From NCBI RefSeq assembly GCF_001613935.1, contig NZ_LQCI01000001.1, positions 124,001-188,000 of the forward strand: a stretch of DNA of 64,000 nt, in the 5' to 3' direction. Shown one piece after another: positions 48,077-56,291 of the stretch; position 1 is the stretch's first letter, and every line of letters begins with the position of its first letter. The notes beneath the pieces were generated by a model, which did no database searches, was not told the origin of the DNA, and saw nothing but the letters and a program-made list of their open reading frames with translations. The translations under genes were made by a program, and so were the position numbers. The DNA is from Amycolatopsis regifaucium (GTDB taxonomy: Bacteria > Actinomycetota > Actinomycetes > Mycobacteriales > Pseudonocardiaceae).

Positions 48077-50389
48077 TCAGGCCTGCTCCGCGGTGCGGGT
48101 CACCCAGGTGGCGACCTGCACCCGGTTGGAGTAGCCGAGCTTGGTGAGGATGTGGTCGATATGCGTGTCCACGGTGCGCCTGGCGATGCCGAGCCGGTCG
48201 GCGATCTCCTGGTTGGTGAGCCCCTCGGCGATCACGTGCGCGATCTCGGTCTCGCGTTTGGTCAGTACCCGCGCGGCCTGTTTCCGCGGCTCGGGGGACC
48301 GTTCACCGAGGGCATACGCGATGGCGTCACCGGTGGACATCGCGGAGCCGTCGGTGAACTCCTTGACCGCGACCTCCCAGCCGAGCGCCGTCGTCACGAC
48401 ATCGACGTCGGCCTGCAGCGGCTCGGTGAACGCCTCGTAGCGGGTCGGCCACGCGCCGACCGTGCGCCAGACGTTCATCGCGGCGCCCTGCAGGATCGCG
48501 GCGCGGTTGGGCCGTCCGGTGCGGGCCGCGCAGCCCGCCATGACGGTGAGGGTGAAGCCGACGACGACGCGGTCGTCGACGCGGGCGTGCAGCCGCAGGA
48601 TCTGCTCGCAGCAGCGGCCGGCCACCACGAAATCGCCCTGGAGGTACTCGGCGGCCGCACGCGACCACAGCGCCCAGCCCCGCCAGAAGACCTCGCCCCG
48701 GCGTTCGCAGCGCTCGACGGATTCGGTGAGCACCGTCCGGCCGCGGTCGATGTCGCCGTCCAGCCAGACGGCCAGCCCGTAGTTGTAGCTCGCCCAGATC
48801 TCCGCGCCTTCGTCGCCGTGGATACGGAAGAGGTCGATGGCCGCGCCGAACAGGCGCGCCGCCTCGGACATGTCGTTGCCGATCAGCGCGGCATAAGCGC
48901 GGACGTGCAGGACGTACGCGGCGGCGAGTTCGTCGCCGCTCGTCTCGGCTTCCGCGGCCGCCCTGTCCACCATGGACCGATGAGCGGACAGGTCTCCTTG
49001 CACCAAGGCCAGGAAACCGGACAACCACAACCCGTGCGCCCGCTCCGGGACACCCGGCGCCGCGGTCTCGTCGAGCCGGCGTACCCACATCCGGCCTTCG
49101 GTGTTCAGCCCGCGGACGATCCAGAACTCCTTGACGTCGCGCAGCATCCGCAGCCCGACGACCGCGTCTTCGGGAGCGCCCGCGCAGAAGTCGAGTGCGA
49201 CGCGGAGGTTCGCGTGCTCGCGCCGCAACCGCGCGATCCAGGCCAGCTGATCGGTCTTCAGCCATTCCGCGGCGTACCGGGCGGAGAGTTCGGCGAACCA
49301 GTCCCGGTGCCGTTTCCGGAACTCCGTCGTCCCACCGGCCTCGCTCAGCCTGTCGGCGCCGTACTCGCGTACCGACTCCAGCATGCGGTACCGCACGCCG
49401 CCCGGGTACTCCTCCCGCAGCAGGATGGACTTGTCGAGCAGCCCGTCGACGACCTCGAGGACGTGTTCGCGCGGCAGGTCGCCGCCGGAACAGACCTCCT
49501 CGGCGGCGTCGAGGTCGAAACTGCCGGAAAACACCGACGCGCGTGCCCACAGCAGCCGTTCGGGACCGGTGCACAGCTCGTGGCTCCAGTCGATCAGCGC
49601 CCGCATCGTCTCGTGCCGTTCCGGGCGGCCGCGGCGATCCTTCGTGAGCACCGAGAACTGCCGGTCGAGCCGGTCGGCGAGCTGACGCAGGGACAGCACC
49701 AGCGCGCGGACCGCGGCCAGTTCGATGGCCAGCGGCAGCCCGTCGAGTCGGCGGCACAGCCGGATCAGCGGTTCGGTGTCGGATTCGGTGAGCCGGAACG
49801 ACGGCGCCACCGCGGTCGCGCGGTCCACGAACAGCCGCACGGACTCGTAGTTCACCGCGCGCTCGAAGGAGTCGCCCTGTTGCGGCACCGCCAGTGGCGG
49901 CACCGGCAGGATCCGTTCGCCCGCGACGCCGAGGGACTGCCTGCTCGTGGCCAGCACGGACACCTGGGGGCACTCCCGCACCACGGTGTCGGCGAACCGG
50001 GCGCAGCTCTCGACCAGGTGCTCGCAGTTGTCCAGGACCAGCAGTAACCGGCTCTCCCGCAGCGCTTCGACGACGACGTCGATGGCCGGTTTCGCCGAAC
50101 GGTCGCCGAAGCCGAGCACGTTCGCCACGGTCGGTACCAGCAACGCGGGTTCGCGCAGTTCGGCCAGCGACACGAACGCGACGTCGTCGGCGGTCGCCTC
50201 CCGGTGCGCCGTCGCGATCCGCCACGCGAGCCTTGTCTTCCCGACGCCGCCCGGGCCGGTCAAGGTGACCAGCGACGCCGCTTCCAGCAGGCGCCGCGCC
50301 TCACCGGTCTCGGCGTCACGGCCTACGTAGCTGGTCACTTCGGCGGGTTCGGCCGACCACCCCGAAAGCAAGCCGACTCCGTCCGCCAT
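48077..50389 (-). CDS. Large ATP-binding LuxR-family regulator (NB-ARC/TPR type)
   Basis: A 770-residue regulator of the STAND class. The P-loop GPGGVGKTRLAW is near residue 45, Walker B is LLLVLDNCEHL, with SVLATSRQSLGVAGE and GLPLAIELAA as in the AfsR-like ATPase core. A long helical repeat (TPR-like) region follows, and the last 65 residues are a LuxR helix-turn-helix (LTKRETEIAHVIAEGLTNQEIADRLGIARRTVDTHI). ATG 50389 follows GGGAGAG. It has no adjacent biosynthetic cluster. Its targets are unknown; such proteins often act as pathway-specific or global activators. Confidence 0.93.
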   Translation of the reverse strand: MADGVGLLSGWSAEPAEVTSYVGRDAETGEARRLLEAASLVTLTGPGGVGKTRLAWRIATAHREATADDVAFVSLAELREPALLVPTVANVLGFGDRSAKPAIDVVVEALRESRLLLVLDNCEHLVESCARFADTVVRECPQVSVLATSRQSLGVAGERILPVPPLAVPQQGDSFERAVNYESVRLFVDRATAVAPSFRLTESDTEPLIRLCRRLDGLPLAIELAAVRALVLSLRQLADRLDRQFSVLTKDRRGRPERHETMRALIDWSHELCTGPERLLWARASVFSGSFDLDAAEEVCSGGDLPREHVLEVVDGLLDKSILLREEYPGGVRYRMLESVREYGADRLSEAGGTTEFRKRHRDWFAELSARYAAEWLKTDQLAWIARLRREHANLRVALDFCAGAPEDAVVGLRMLRDVKEFWIVRGLNTEGRMWVRRLDETAAPGVPERAHGLWLSGFLALVQGDLSAHRSMVDRAAAEAETSGDELAAAYVLHVRAYAALIGNDMSEAARLFGAAIDLFRIHGDEGAEIWASYNYGLAVWLDGDIDRGRTVLTESVERCERRGEVFWRGWALWSRAAAEYLQGDFVVAGRCCEQILRLHARVDDRVVVGFTLTVMAGCAARTGRPNRAAILQGAAMNVWRTVGAWPTRYEAFTEPLQADVDVVTTALGWEVAVKEFTDGSAMSTGDAIAYALGERSPEPRKQAARVLTKRETEIAHVIAEGLTNQEIADRLGIARRTVDTHIDHILTKLGYSNRVQVATWVTRTAEQA

Positions 50390-50478
50390 GCACTCTCCCG
50401 CGATCGACCAGGTCCGCGTTCTCCGTCCGAAGTAGACGGAAAACGCCCGGCTGCGGATCCTAGCGGACCGGCGTTCCT

Positions 50479-50712
50479 TCAGCGGGACACTTGTTCGCCG
50501 CGCTCGTGCGCCCAGCCTGCCAGCACCACGCCAGCGGCGGTGAGCAGCGAAAAGACGATCAACCTGCCGCCCCACTCGCCGGGTACCCAGTCGAACGCTC
50601 CCCACAACTGGGTGGCGGAATGGTCGAAGAGACCGCGGATGGCGGCCTGCGCGAAGACGGCGATCACCACCATCCCGAGCACCCGCAGCCCCGGATAGCC
50701 GCCCTTGGCCAT
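50479..50712 (-). CDS. Small two-helix membrane protein of unknown function
   Basis: A 77-residue protein with hydrophobic segments YPGLRVLGMVVIAVFAQAAIRGLF and GGRLIVFSLLTAAGVVLAGWAH, so both helices span the membrane. ATG 50712 has AGGAGG at good distance, which supports it as a real gene. It lies between the LuxR gene and the divergent sensor kinase, 180 bases from the latter. No family recognised. Confidence 0.65.
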   Translation of the reverse strand: MAKGGYPGLRVLGMVVIAVFAQAAIRGLFDHSATQLWGAFDWVPGEWGGRLIVFSLLTAAGVVLAGWAHERGEQVSR

Positions 50713-50892
50713 GCCCTCTACCTCCTGTTTCGCGATAAGGGCTCAGCTTCGCGCAGGATGGACGACGACCACATCGGCATCGCGTCGCTTCTGGTGTTCG
50801 ACCAAAGTCGACCCCGGCCGCGACCGAGGTCGGGGCCGGAATCGTCCGGTGTCCGGCTGCGTCGCCGGGCGCGGGCCGACCATGATGGGCCG

Positions 50893-52071
50893 GTGATCAC
50901 CGACGCCCAACCGCCCCTGCGCCCCTGGCAGCAGGCCTGGCGTTTGCTGGCGGCGGCCGCACTGGGGATGGTGCTCTGGATCCTCACCGCGGCGCAACTC
51001 CCGCCGGGCTCGGCTGACCCGAGGATCCAGTGGCTGATCACCGGTGATCCGCTGGTGGCCCTCGTCTGCCTGGCCGTGCTGCCGTGGCGCCGCCGGTTCC
51101 CGGTCGTGGTCGCGATGGCGGTCATCCTCCTCGCGACGGTTTCGGTGGTGGCCGGTGGCGCCGCGATGTACGCCCTCGGCTCGCTCGCCACCCGGCGGCG
51201 ACCGGTGGAAACGTCGGTCGCGGCGCTGCTCTGCGTGGTCACCGCGATGCCGACTTTCGGGCTCTACCCCAGCCGTGACGCGCCGGCACCGCTGTGGCTC
51301 ATGCTCGGCGTCTCCGTCCTGGCCGTGGGCATCGTGGTGGCCGTGGGTGCCGCCGTCGGGGCACGCCGGGAGGAACTGCGTTCCCTGCGGGCACGGGCCG
51401 AGAGCGCGGAACGCGAGCAGGCCGCGCGGTCGGCCGAGGCGAGGATCCTGGAGCGGCACCGGATCGCCCGCGAAATGCACGACGTCCTCGCGCACCGGGT
51501 CTCGCTGGTCGCCATGCAGGCCGGCGTACTGGGTCATCGCACAGACCTGCCCGCCGACCAGGTCGCGGAACTGGCCCGCGGCATCGCCGACGGCTCTCAT
51601 CAGGCGCTGGAGGAACTGCGCGACGTCCTCGGCGTGCTCCGGGCGGGTCCCGAAGGCCTGGAACCACCGCAACCCTCGTTCGCCGATCTGCCCGCCCTCG
51701 TCGCGGACGCGCGGGGGCTGGGACTGGAGGTCACCTTGACGGCCACGACCGACGGCTCGCCGCCCGACGCGATCGCGAGGACCGTGTACCGGATCGTCCA
51801 GGAAGGGCTGACCAACGTGGGCAAGCACGCGCCGGGAGCCCGGGTCGCGGTCACCGTCGAAGGCGGGCCGGGTGCCGGGCTGCGGGTGACCGTCCGGGAT
51901 TCCGGTGCGTCGCTGGCGGTCGCGGGTCCGCCCGCCTCGGGATTCGGCCTGCTCGGTCTCGCCGAGCGGGTCGCGCTGGCCGGCGGTCAGCTCGACCATC
52001 ACGCCGATCCCGGTGGCGGGTTCGTCCTCGCCGCGCGGCTGCCGTGGCCGGTCCGCGAAGGGAGCGAGTGA
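50893..52071 (+). CDS. NarL-type sensor histidine kinase
   Basis: Membrane sensor kinase of 392 residues. Four to five N-terminal helices (to about residue 155) are followed by a coiled coil, the phospho-acceptor motif REMHDVLAHRVSLV with His196, and an ATPase domain (VQEGLTNVGKHA, VRDSGAS, GFGLLGLAERV). The G1 box is DSGAS instead of the common DNGxG. GTG 50893 (VITDAQPPL) gives a family-like N-terminus. The gene ends at TGA directly before the ATG of its response regulator, so the two are coupled. Confidence 0.9.
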   Translation: MITDAQPPLRPWQQAWRLLAAAALGMVLWILTAAQLPPGSADPRIQWLITGDPLVALVCLAVLPWRRRFPVVVAMAVILLATVSVVAGGAAMYALGSLATRRRPVETSVAALLCVVTAMPTFGLYPSRDAPAPLWLMLGVSVLAVGIVVAVGAAVGARREELRSLRARAESAEREQAARSAEARILERHRIAREMHDVLAHRVSLVAMQAGVLGHRTDLPADQVAELARGIADGSHQALEELRDVLGVLRAGPEGLEPPQPSFADLPALVADARGLGLEVTLTATTDGSPPDAIARTVYRIVQEGLTNVGKHAPGARVAVTVEGGPGAGLRVTVRDSGASLAVAGPPASGFGLLGLAERVALAGGQLDHHADPGGGFVLAARLPWPVREGSE

Positions 52072-52743
52072 ATGGACAGCGAGCGGGTGCGGGTCGTGCT
52101 CGTCGACGACGAACACCTGGTACGGATGGCGCTGCGGCTCATCGTCGACGGCGAACCGGACCTCGTCGTGGTCGGGGAGGCCGCCGAGGGGGACGCCGCG
52201 GTCACCGTGGTGGGCGAGCAGCGGCCCGACGTCGTCCTGATGGACGTCCGGATGCCGGGGCGGGACGGGCTGAGCGCGACCGAGGAGATCCTCCGCCTTC
52301 CGGATCCGCCCGCGGTGCTGGTGCTGACCACGTTCGACACCGACGAGATGGTGCTGGGCGCGTTGCGGGTCGGCGCGCTCGGGTTCGTCCTCAAGGACAC
52401 CCCGCCACCACGGATCCTGGAAGCCGTGCGCACGGTCGCCGCCGGGGAACCCGCGCTTTCGCCCGCCGCCACGGCCCGGCTGATCGCCGCCGCCACCGGA
52501 CCGCGCTCGTCCGACGCGCGCCGGGCGTCCCGCGACCAGGCGCGTGCCCTGCTGGCCACGCTCACCGACCGTGAACGCGAGACCGCGTGCGCCATCGCCG
52601 AGGGGCTCTCCAACACCGATGTCGCGCGGCGGCTCGACATCACCGTCGCGACGGTGAAGGCCCACACCAGCAACATGCTCGCCAAACTCGGCGTCGAGAA
52701 CCGGGTCCAGATCGCCCTGCTGGTCCGCGACGCCGAGAGCTGA
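52072..52743 (+). CDS. NarL/LuxR-family response regulator
   Basis: A 223-residue DNA-binding regulator, partner of the upstream kinase. The receiver has the acidic pair in VLVDDEHLVR, phospho-acceptor Asp58 in VLMDVRMPG, and LKDTPP. The LuxR domain at the C-terminus is LTDRERETACAIAEGLSNTDVARRLDITVATVKAHTSNMLAKLG. The ATG follows the kinase stop immediately. A short GC-rich hairpin follows the stop. Targets unknown; no transporter gene is adjacent, unlike many such pairs. Confidence 0.92.
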   Translation: MDSERVRVVLVDDEHLVRMALRLIVDGEPDLVVVGEAAEGDAAVTVVGEQRPDVVLMDVRMPGRDGLSATEEILRLPDPPAVLVLTTFDTDEMVLGALRVGALGFVLKDTPPPRILEAVRTVAAGEPALSPAATARLIAAATGPRSSDARRASRDQARALLATLTDRERETACAIAEGLSNTDVARRLDITVATVKAHTSNMLAKLGVENRVQIALLVRDAES

Positions 52744-52751
52744 CCGGATGC

Positions 52752-52769
52752 GCCGGAACTTTTTCCGGC
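52752..52769 (+). terminator. Short hairpin after the response regulator
   Basis: GCCGGAA and TTCCGGC are exact inverted repeats around CTTT, 9 bases after the stop. There is no T run after the stem, so it is a plausible but modest terminator. It separates the two-component pair from the RibD-like gene. Confidence 0.45.
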
Positions 52770-52842
52770 ACGCTGTCGAAATCCGCCGGTTCCCGGACGA
52801 CGCAGTGTCGAAAGCAGATCGGAACGACCAAGGAGAAACCAA

Positions 52843-53418
52843 ATGCGCACCCTGATCGTCACCGCGTTCGTCTCGCTCGACGGCGTCGTCGAGGCTCCCG
52901 GCGGGGAGCCGGGCTATCGCAACTCCGGCTGGACCTTCAACGGCATCGAGTTCGATGAATCCGCCTACGAACTCAAGGGCCGTGAGCAGGGCGAGGCCAC
53001 CGCGATGATGATGGGCCGGGTCAGCTACCAGGCGTTCTCGCCGGTGTGGCCGGAGATGACCGTGGAGTTCGCCGGATACAACGCGATGCCGAAGTACGTC
53101 GTTTCGACCACGCTGCGGGAGGAGGATCTGGTCGACAACTGGGGTGAGACCACGATCCTGCGTTCGCTGGACGACGTCGCCGCGGTCAAGGAGACCGAGG
53201 GCGGGCCGATCATCGTCCACGGCAGCGCGGAGCTGAACCGGAACCTCGCCGACGCCGGCCTCGTCGATCGCTACCACCTGCTGCTGTTCCCGGTCCTGCT
53301 CGGCGCGGGCAAGAAGCTGTTCAGCGACACCGACAAGGACAAGCAGGGCCTCAAGCTCGTCGAGAGCGAGGCTTACCGCAACGGTGTGCAGAAGCTGGTC
53401 TACGACGTCGTCCGCTGA
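52843..53418 (+). CDS. Dihydrofolate reductase/RibD C-terminal-like protein
   Basis: A 191-residue protein of the RibD_C fold. It begins MRTLIVTAFVSLDGVVEAPGGE and has MMGRVSYQAFSPVW, YVVSTTL, a nucleotide-binding loop VHGSAELNRNL and the end LLLFPVLLGAGKKLF. Such short stand-alone forms (YyaP/YwjB group) are common in actinobacteria and have no established role. ATG 52843 follows AAGGAGAAACCA. It lies between the response regulator and a convergent anti-sigma gene. NADPH-dependent reduction is likely by family. Confidence 0.9.
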   Translation: MRTLIVTAFVSLDGVVEAPGGEPGYRNSGWTFNGIEFDESAYELKGREQGEATAMMMGRVSYQAFSPVWPEMTVEFAGYNAMPKYVVSTTLREEDLVDNWGETTILRSLDDVAAVKETEGGPIIVHGSAELNRNLADAGLVDRYHLLLFPVLLGAGKKLFSDTDKDKQGLKLVESEAYRNGVQKLVYDVVR

Positions 53419-53438
53419 GCCTGCCGCGAGTCAGCGGG

Positions 53439-53852
53439 TCAGCGGGTGGGACAGGGCCAGGAAAGCCGGACGCTGGTGCCGGTGGGCGTGCTCGTCACGG
53501 AGGCCTCCGGGGCGAAGGCGCGGATGATCGGCAGGCCGCGCCCGCCGTCCGAGCGGTGCCCGTCGCGCCAGCGGCCCTCGTCGGCGACGGTGACCACGAT
53601 GGAGCCGTCGACGTACGTGGCGGTGATCGTCATGACGTTGTCGTCGGTCCCGTCCGGGTAGGCGTGCTTGACGACGTTGGTCATCGCTTCGTAGGCGGTG
53701 AGCTTGAGGTCCTCGGCCAGTTCACGGGGCAGACCCCGGTCGAGTGCCCAGGTCGCCAGGACGTCCCGCAACGCGGCGGCCTCTGCGGGAACGGCGGCGA
53801 CCTCGCGGACCAGCTCGTCAGGACTCTGGCGCACCGGCTCGTCGATCGGCAT
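53439..53852 (-). CDS. RsbW-like anti-sigma-factor kinase
   Basis: Small serine-kinase-type switch protein, 137 residues, with a GHKL ATPase domain. N box is LKLTAYEAMTNVVKHAYPD, G1 is DEGRWRDG, and the G2-like loop is GGRGLPIIRAFAPE. These proteins bind a sigma factor or phosphorylate a STAS antagonist. ATG 53852 starts the protein; the GAGGAGAAG upstream is a good ribosome site. It is divergent from a STAS protein gene at 54007, its probable partner. The sigma factor is not in the window. Confidence 0.9.
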   Translation of the reverse strand: MPIDEPVRQSPDELVREVAAVPAEAAALRDVLATWALDRGLPRELAEDLKLTAYEAMTNVVKHAYPDGTDDNVMTITATYVDGSIVVTVADEGRWRDGHRSDGGRGLPIIRAFAPEASVTSTPTGTSVRLSWPCPTR

Positions 53853-54006
53853 CACGGGACTTCTCCTCCTCGTCCGCCGCGGTCGACGACCGCCGGATCC
53901 ACCGCCCAGGTTAAGGCAACACCCGGATCCGCGGCGCGAGTGCCGCGCGGCTGGGGGCCGTAATCCGATATCTTCGGAACTCTCGGTGTTCCGATCGTGA
54001 GGGAGT

Positions 54007-54357
54007 GTGACGGTGACGAGCGGAGACTGCGACATCAAGGAGGTTCCCTTCTCGGTGACGGTCGCCAGGCCCCACGGCACACAGGTCGTCATTTCGGTGG
54101 CGGGGGAGATCGACATGACGACGTCAGAGGACCTCAAAGAGACCTTCGAGGAGGCGCTGGAACCCGTGCCCGGCAGGCTCGTCGTCGACCTCGAACGCGT
54201 GGAATTCTGCGATTCCACCGGACTGGCCACCCTGGTCCGGATCAACGACCGGTGCGGCAGCCGGGGGGTCGGCCTGAGTTTCCTGCCTTCCCCCACGATC
54301 CGGCGTCTCGCGCAGAAGACGGGCCTCTCCACGTTGCTGCCGCTCGCCGGAGCCTGA
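54007..54357 (+). CDS. STAS-domain anti-sigma-factor antagonist
   Basis: A 116-residue switch protein (RsbV/SpoIIAA type). The STAS domain includes VISVAGEIDMTTSEDLKE and the phosphorylation loop CDSTGLATL with Ser70, the site targeted by RsbW-type kinases. GTG 54007 may not be the start; GTG 54013 is better spaced from GGGAG. It is 153 bases from the divergent kinase-like gene and convergent with a second STAS gene that lacks the serine. Confidence 0.92.
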   Translation: MTVTSGDCDIKEVPFSVTVARPHGTQVVISVAGEIDMTTSEDLKETFEEALEPVPGRLVVDLERVEFCDSTGLATLVRINDRCGSRGVGLSFLPSPTIRRLAQKTGLSTLLPLAGA

Positions 54358-54369
54358 GCGGGCCGCGGG

Positions 54370-54828
54370 TCAGGGATTGCGCGCGGGCACGGCCTTCGGT
54401 ACTTCGCGGACCGCGGCGGCGAGGTGCCGGTACAGGGGGATGTGGGCGTCGACACCGAAAAGGTGCAGCAGCCGCAGCACCGGATGGGTGCACGCTACGA
54501 CTCCGGTAGCCCGGCGTTCGGTGCGAGCGCGGGCGGCGGACGATTCGATGACCCGGAGCCCGGCGACGCCGAGGAAAGTGACCTCGGTCAGGTCGATGAT
54601 CGTGGTGGCGGGGAGACTGCCCCGCAGTGCGCGTTCGAGCCGTCCCGCCGTGGCGAGGTCGATCTCGCCGGCGGCCGAGACGACGAGCAGGTCGTCACTC
54701 CATCGGATCCGGCGGACGCGCATCAGGTGCTCGTCGGACGGGCGGGGCCGCGGAACGGAGACACGGAGGACGGTCCGGACGGCGGGGCCGTGGCGGCTTC
54801 CTCGGGGGAACGGAAGTCGGTCGATCAT
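54370..54828 (-). CDS. STAS-domain protein without the phospho-serine
   Basis: A 152-residue protein with a STAS fold after a basic N-terminal extension: LLVVSAAGEIDLATAGRLERALR, then VTFLGVAGLRVIES where the usual D-S-T/S-G loop reads LGVAG. The missing serine suggests it cannot be turned off by an RsbW-type kinase, or that it serves another partner. ATG 54828 follows GGGAGACTTCCC. It is adjacent to the RsbW-like and STAS pair. Of the 230 bases upstream, only a CGTACC-N6-GGTACG inverted repeat (54979-54996) stands out. Confidence 0.85.
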   Translation of the reverse strand: MIDRLPFPRGSRHGPAVRTVLRVSVPRPRPSDEHLMRVRRIRWSDDLLVVSAAGEIDLATAGRLERALRGSLPATTIIDLTEVTFLGVAGLRVIESSAARARTERRATGVVACTHPVLRLLHLFGVDAHIPLYRHLAAAVREVPKAVPARNP

Positions 54829-55058
54829 GGGAAGTCTCCCGGATAGCCGGGGACGAGACGGACAACGGGTAAGCCTGCACAACGGCTGCGCAAGTGAACT
54901 CGCCGCCGCGTCGCCCGTCGAAAATTCGTGGGCCGCGGACATGCGGGTCGTTCATGCGGGCTGGTGGACTCAACCTCACGTACCTGTCACGGTACGCCGC
55001 TCACAGCGCGTGGCAATACCGCGAGGGTGAACAACGCATGATCCCCGGCGGCGCATGA

Positions 55059-55397
55059 TCACGCTTCGAGGGCTTTTTCCCAGGTCAGTCCCCACTTTTC
55101 CAGTGGATGCAACGCGTCGAGAAGTTGTTCCCCCAATGGTGTCAGTCGGTAACCGTCTTCACCGGTTTCGACGATCAGGGCTTCGGTGAGCTCACCGAGC
55201 CGCGTCGCGAGCACGCTCGAGGACATGCGCTCGCAGCGACGCTGGAGTTCGCGGAAGCCGGCCCCGCCGTGGCGCAGTTCCCAGATCACCCGCAGCGTCC
55301 ATCGCCGTCCCAGGAGGTCGAGCGCGGCCATGAGAGGGCGGCCCGTTTCGGAGCCGCGGACCGGCCGTCCGGGGCGCGGGTGCGGGTCTTCGGGCAT
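55059..55397 (-). CDS. HxlR-family transcriptional regulator
   Basis: A 112-residue winged-helix regulator: PLMAALDLLGRRWTLRVIWELRHGGAGFRELQRRCERMSSSVLATRLGELTEALIVE, the HxlR pattern. Such proteins often sense electrophiles or redox change. ATG 55397 follows AAGGGGATGT, better than an upstream ATG. It is divergent from a carboxymuconolactone-decarboxylase-family gene across 68 bases that hold an inverted repeat. It likely controls both genes. Confidence 0.92.
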   Translation of the reverse strand: MPEDPHPRPGRPVRGSETGRPLMAALDLLGRRWTLRVIWELRHGGAGFRELQRRCERMSSSVLATRLGELTEALIVETGEDGYRLTPLGEQLLDALHPLEKWGLTWEKALEA

Positions 55398-55418
55398 GAC
55401 ATCCCCTTGTGCTTCGGC

Positions 55419-55444
55419 TTTCGAAGCAGCATAGTGGTTCGAAA
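55419..55444. promoter_or_regulatory. Candidate HxlR operator: TTTCGAA-N12-TTCGAAA
   Basis: Exact 7-base inverted repeats (55419-55425 and 55438-55444) with a 12-base spacer lie midway between the divergent HxlR and CMD genes. The symmetry and position suit a dimeric HxlR protein. Confidence 0.6.
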
Positions 55445-55465
55445 AGAGAAGCACTTGAGGTGGTC

Positions 55466-56029
55466 ATGGCCCGGATCGCACCGCTCGCCCCGCCCTACGA
55501 GGCACACGTCGAAGAAGCACTGCGCACATGGATGCCGCCCGGTGTCGCGCACGACCCGCCGGCCCTGTTCCGCTTGCTGCAGCATCACCCGGATTTGGCT
55601 TCGCGCATGCGCGTCCTGGGCGCCGGTTTGCTCGCGCACGGAGAATTACCTGCCCTGGACCGGGAAATCGTCATCGCCCGGGTCACCGCGCGCTGCGGCT
55701 GCCGGTACGAATGGGGCGTCCACGCCGCGGTTTTCGCCTCGGCCGTCGGGCTCACGCCGGAGCAGGTCGAAGCGACCGTGTCGGGCGGTTCCGGGCATCC
55801 GGCCTGGTCCGGACGTCAGCGCGCGCTGATCGTCGCCGTCGACGAACTCCATGACACGGCGACGGTTTCCGATGACGCATGGACCGCGCTCGCCGAGCAC
55901 TACCCGGCCGGACAGCTCCTGGAATTCCTCGTGCTCGCCGGCTGGTACCGCACGATCGCCTACGTGGCCAACGGCGTCCTCCTCGAAGGGGAACCGTGGG
56001 CAGTCCCGTACCCACCGGACAGCGCCTAG
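55466..56029 (+). CDS. Carboxymuconolactone decarboxylase-family protein
   Basis: A 187-residue CMD/AhpD-fold protein. The core is LDREIVIARVTARCGCRYEWGVHAAVF, where the Cys-Gly-Cys and His resemble the AhpD redox motif (usually E-x11-C-x2-C-x3-H), but the spacing C-x-C is altered. ATG 55466 follows TTGAGGTGGTC. It is paired with the HxlR regulator, a common arrangement for oxidative-stress or gamma-lactone enzymes. Exact activity open. Its stop shares CTAG with the convergent small gene. Confidence 0.88.
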   Translation: MARIAPLAPPYEAHVEEALRTWMPPGVAHDPPALFRLLQHHPDLASRMRVLGAGLLAHGELPALDREIVIARVTARCGCRYEWGVHAAVFASAVGLTPEQVEATVSGGSGHPAWSGRQRALIVAVDELHDTATVSDDAWTALAEHYPAGQLLEFLVLAGWYRTIAYVANGVLLEGEPWAVPYPPDSA

Positions 56030-56238
56030 CGCCGAGGCGAGCCGACTTCCCGTGTGCCGTCCCGTTCCTGTTTCGGGGCCTTCCACGCGGCGAACGCGCA
56101 CGAAAACGCCGCCACGAAGCCGGCCGCGGTGAGTGTCCCGGCCCAGACGGCACCGGTGCTGACGAGGAGGTAGAGCTGTACCACGGCGGTGCCTGTGTAG
56201 ACGACCGCCAGACCCAGCCACAGCCGTTGCGTCATCAT
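56026..56238 (-). CDS. Small two-helix membrane protein
   Basis: About 70 residues: TQRLWLGLAVVYTGTAVVQLYLLVSTGAVWAGTLTAAGFVAAFSCAFAAW forms two helices, then a basic tail. ATG 56238 has GGAGACGGGAG upstream; an ATG at 56271 has no ribosome site. It is between a convergent CMD gene and the GlcD-like gene, 53 bases after the latter. No family recognised. Confidence 0.6.
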   Translation of the reverse strand: MMTQRLWLGLAVVYTGTAVVQLYLLVSTGAVWAGTLTAAGFVAAFSCAFAAWKAPKQERDGTREVGSPRR

Positions 56239-56291
56239 CTCCCGTCTCCGTTCCCCAGGTATCGCCTCCATCGCGGCTGGAGGGGATGGGG

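Noticed and set aside
48152..50047. Long open frame on the plus strand opposite the large LuxR gene
   Set aside because: It is an artefact of GC-rich codon use; the minus-strand protein has P-loop, TPR-like and LuxR domains, and the opposite translation is Arg/Pro-rich without any domain.
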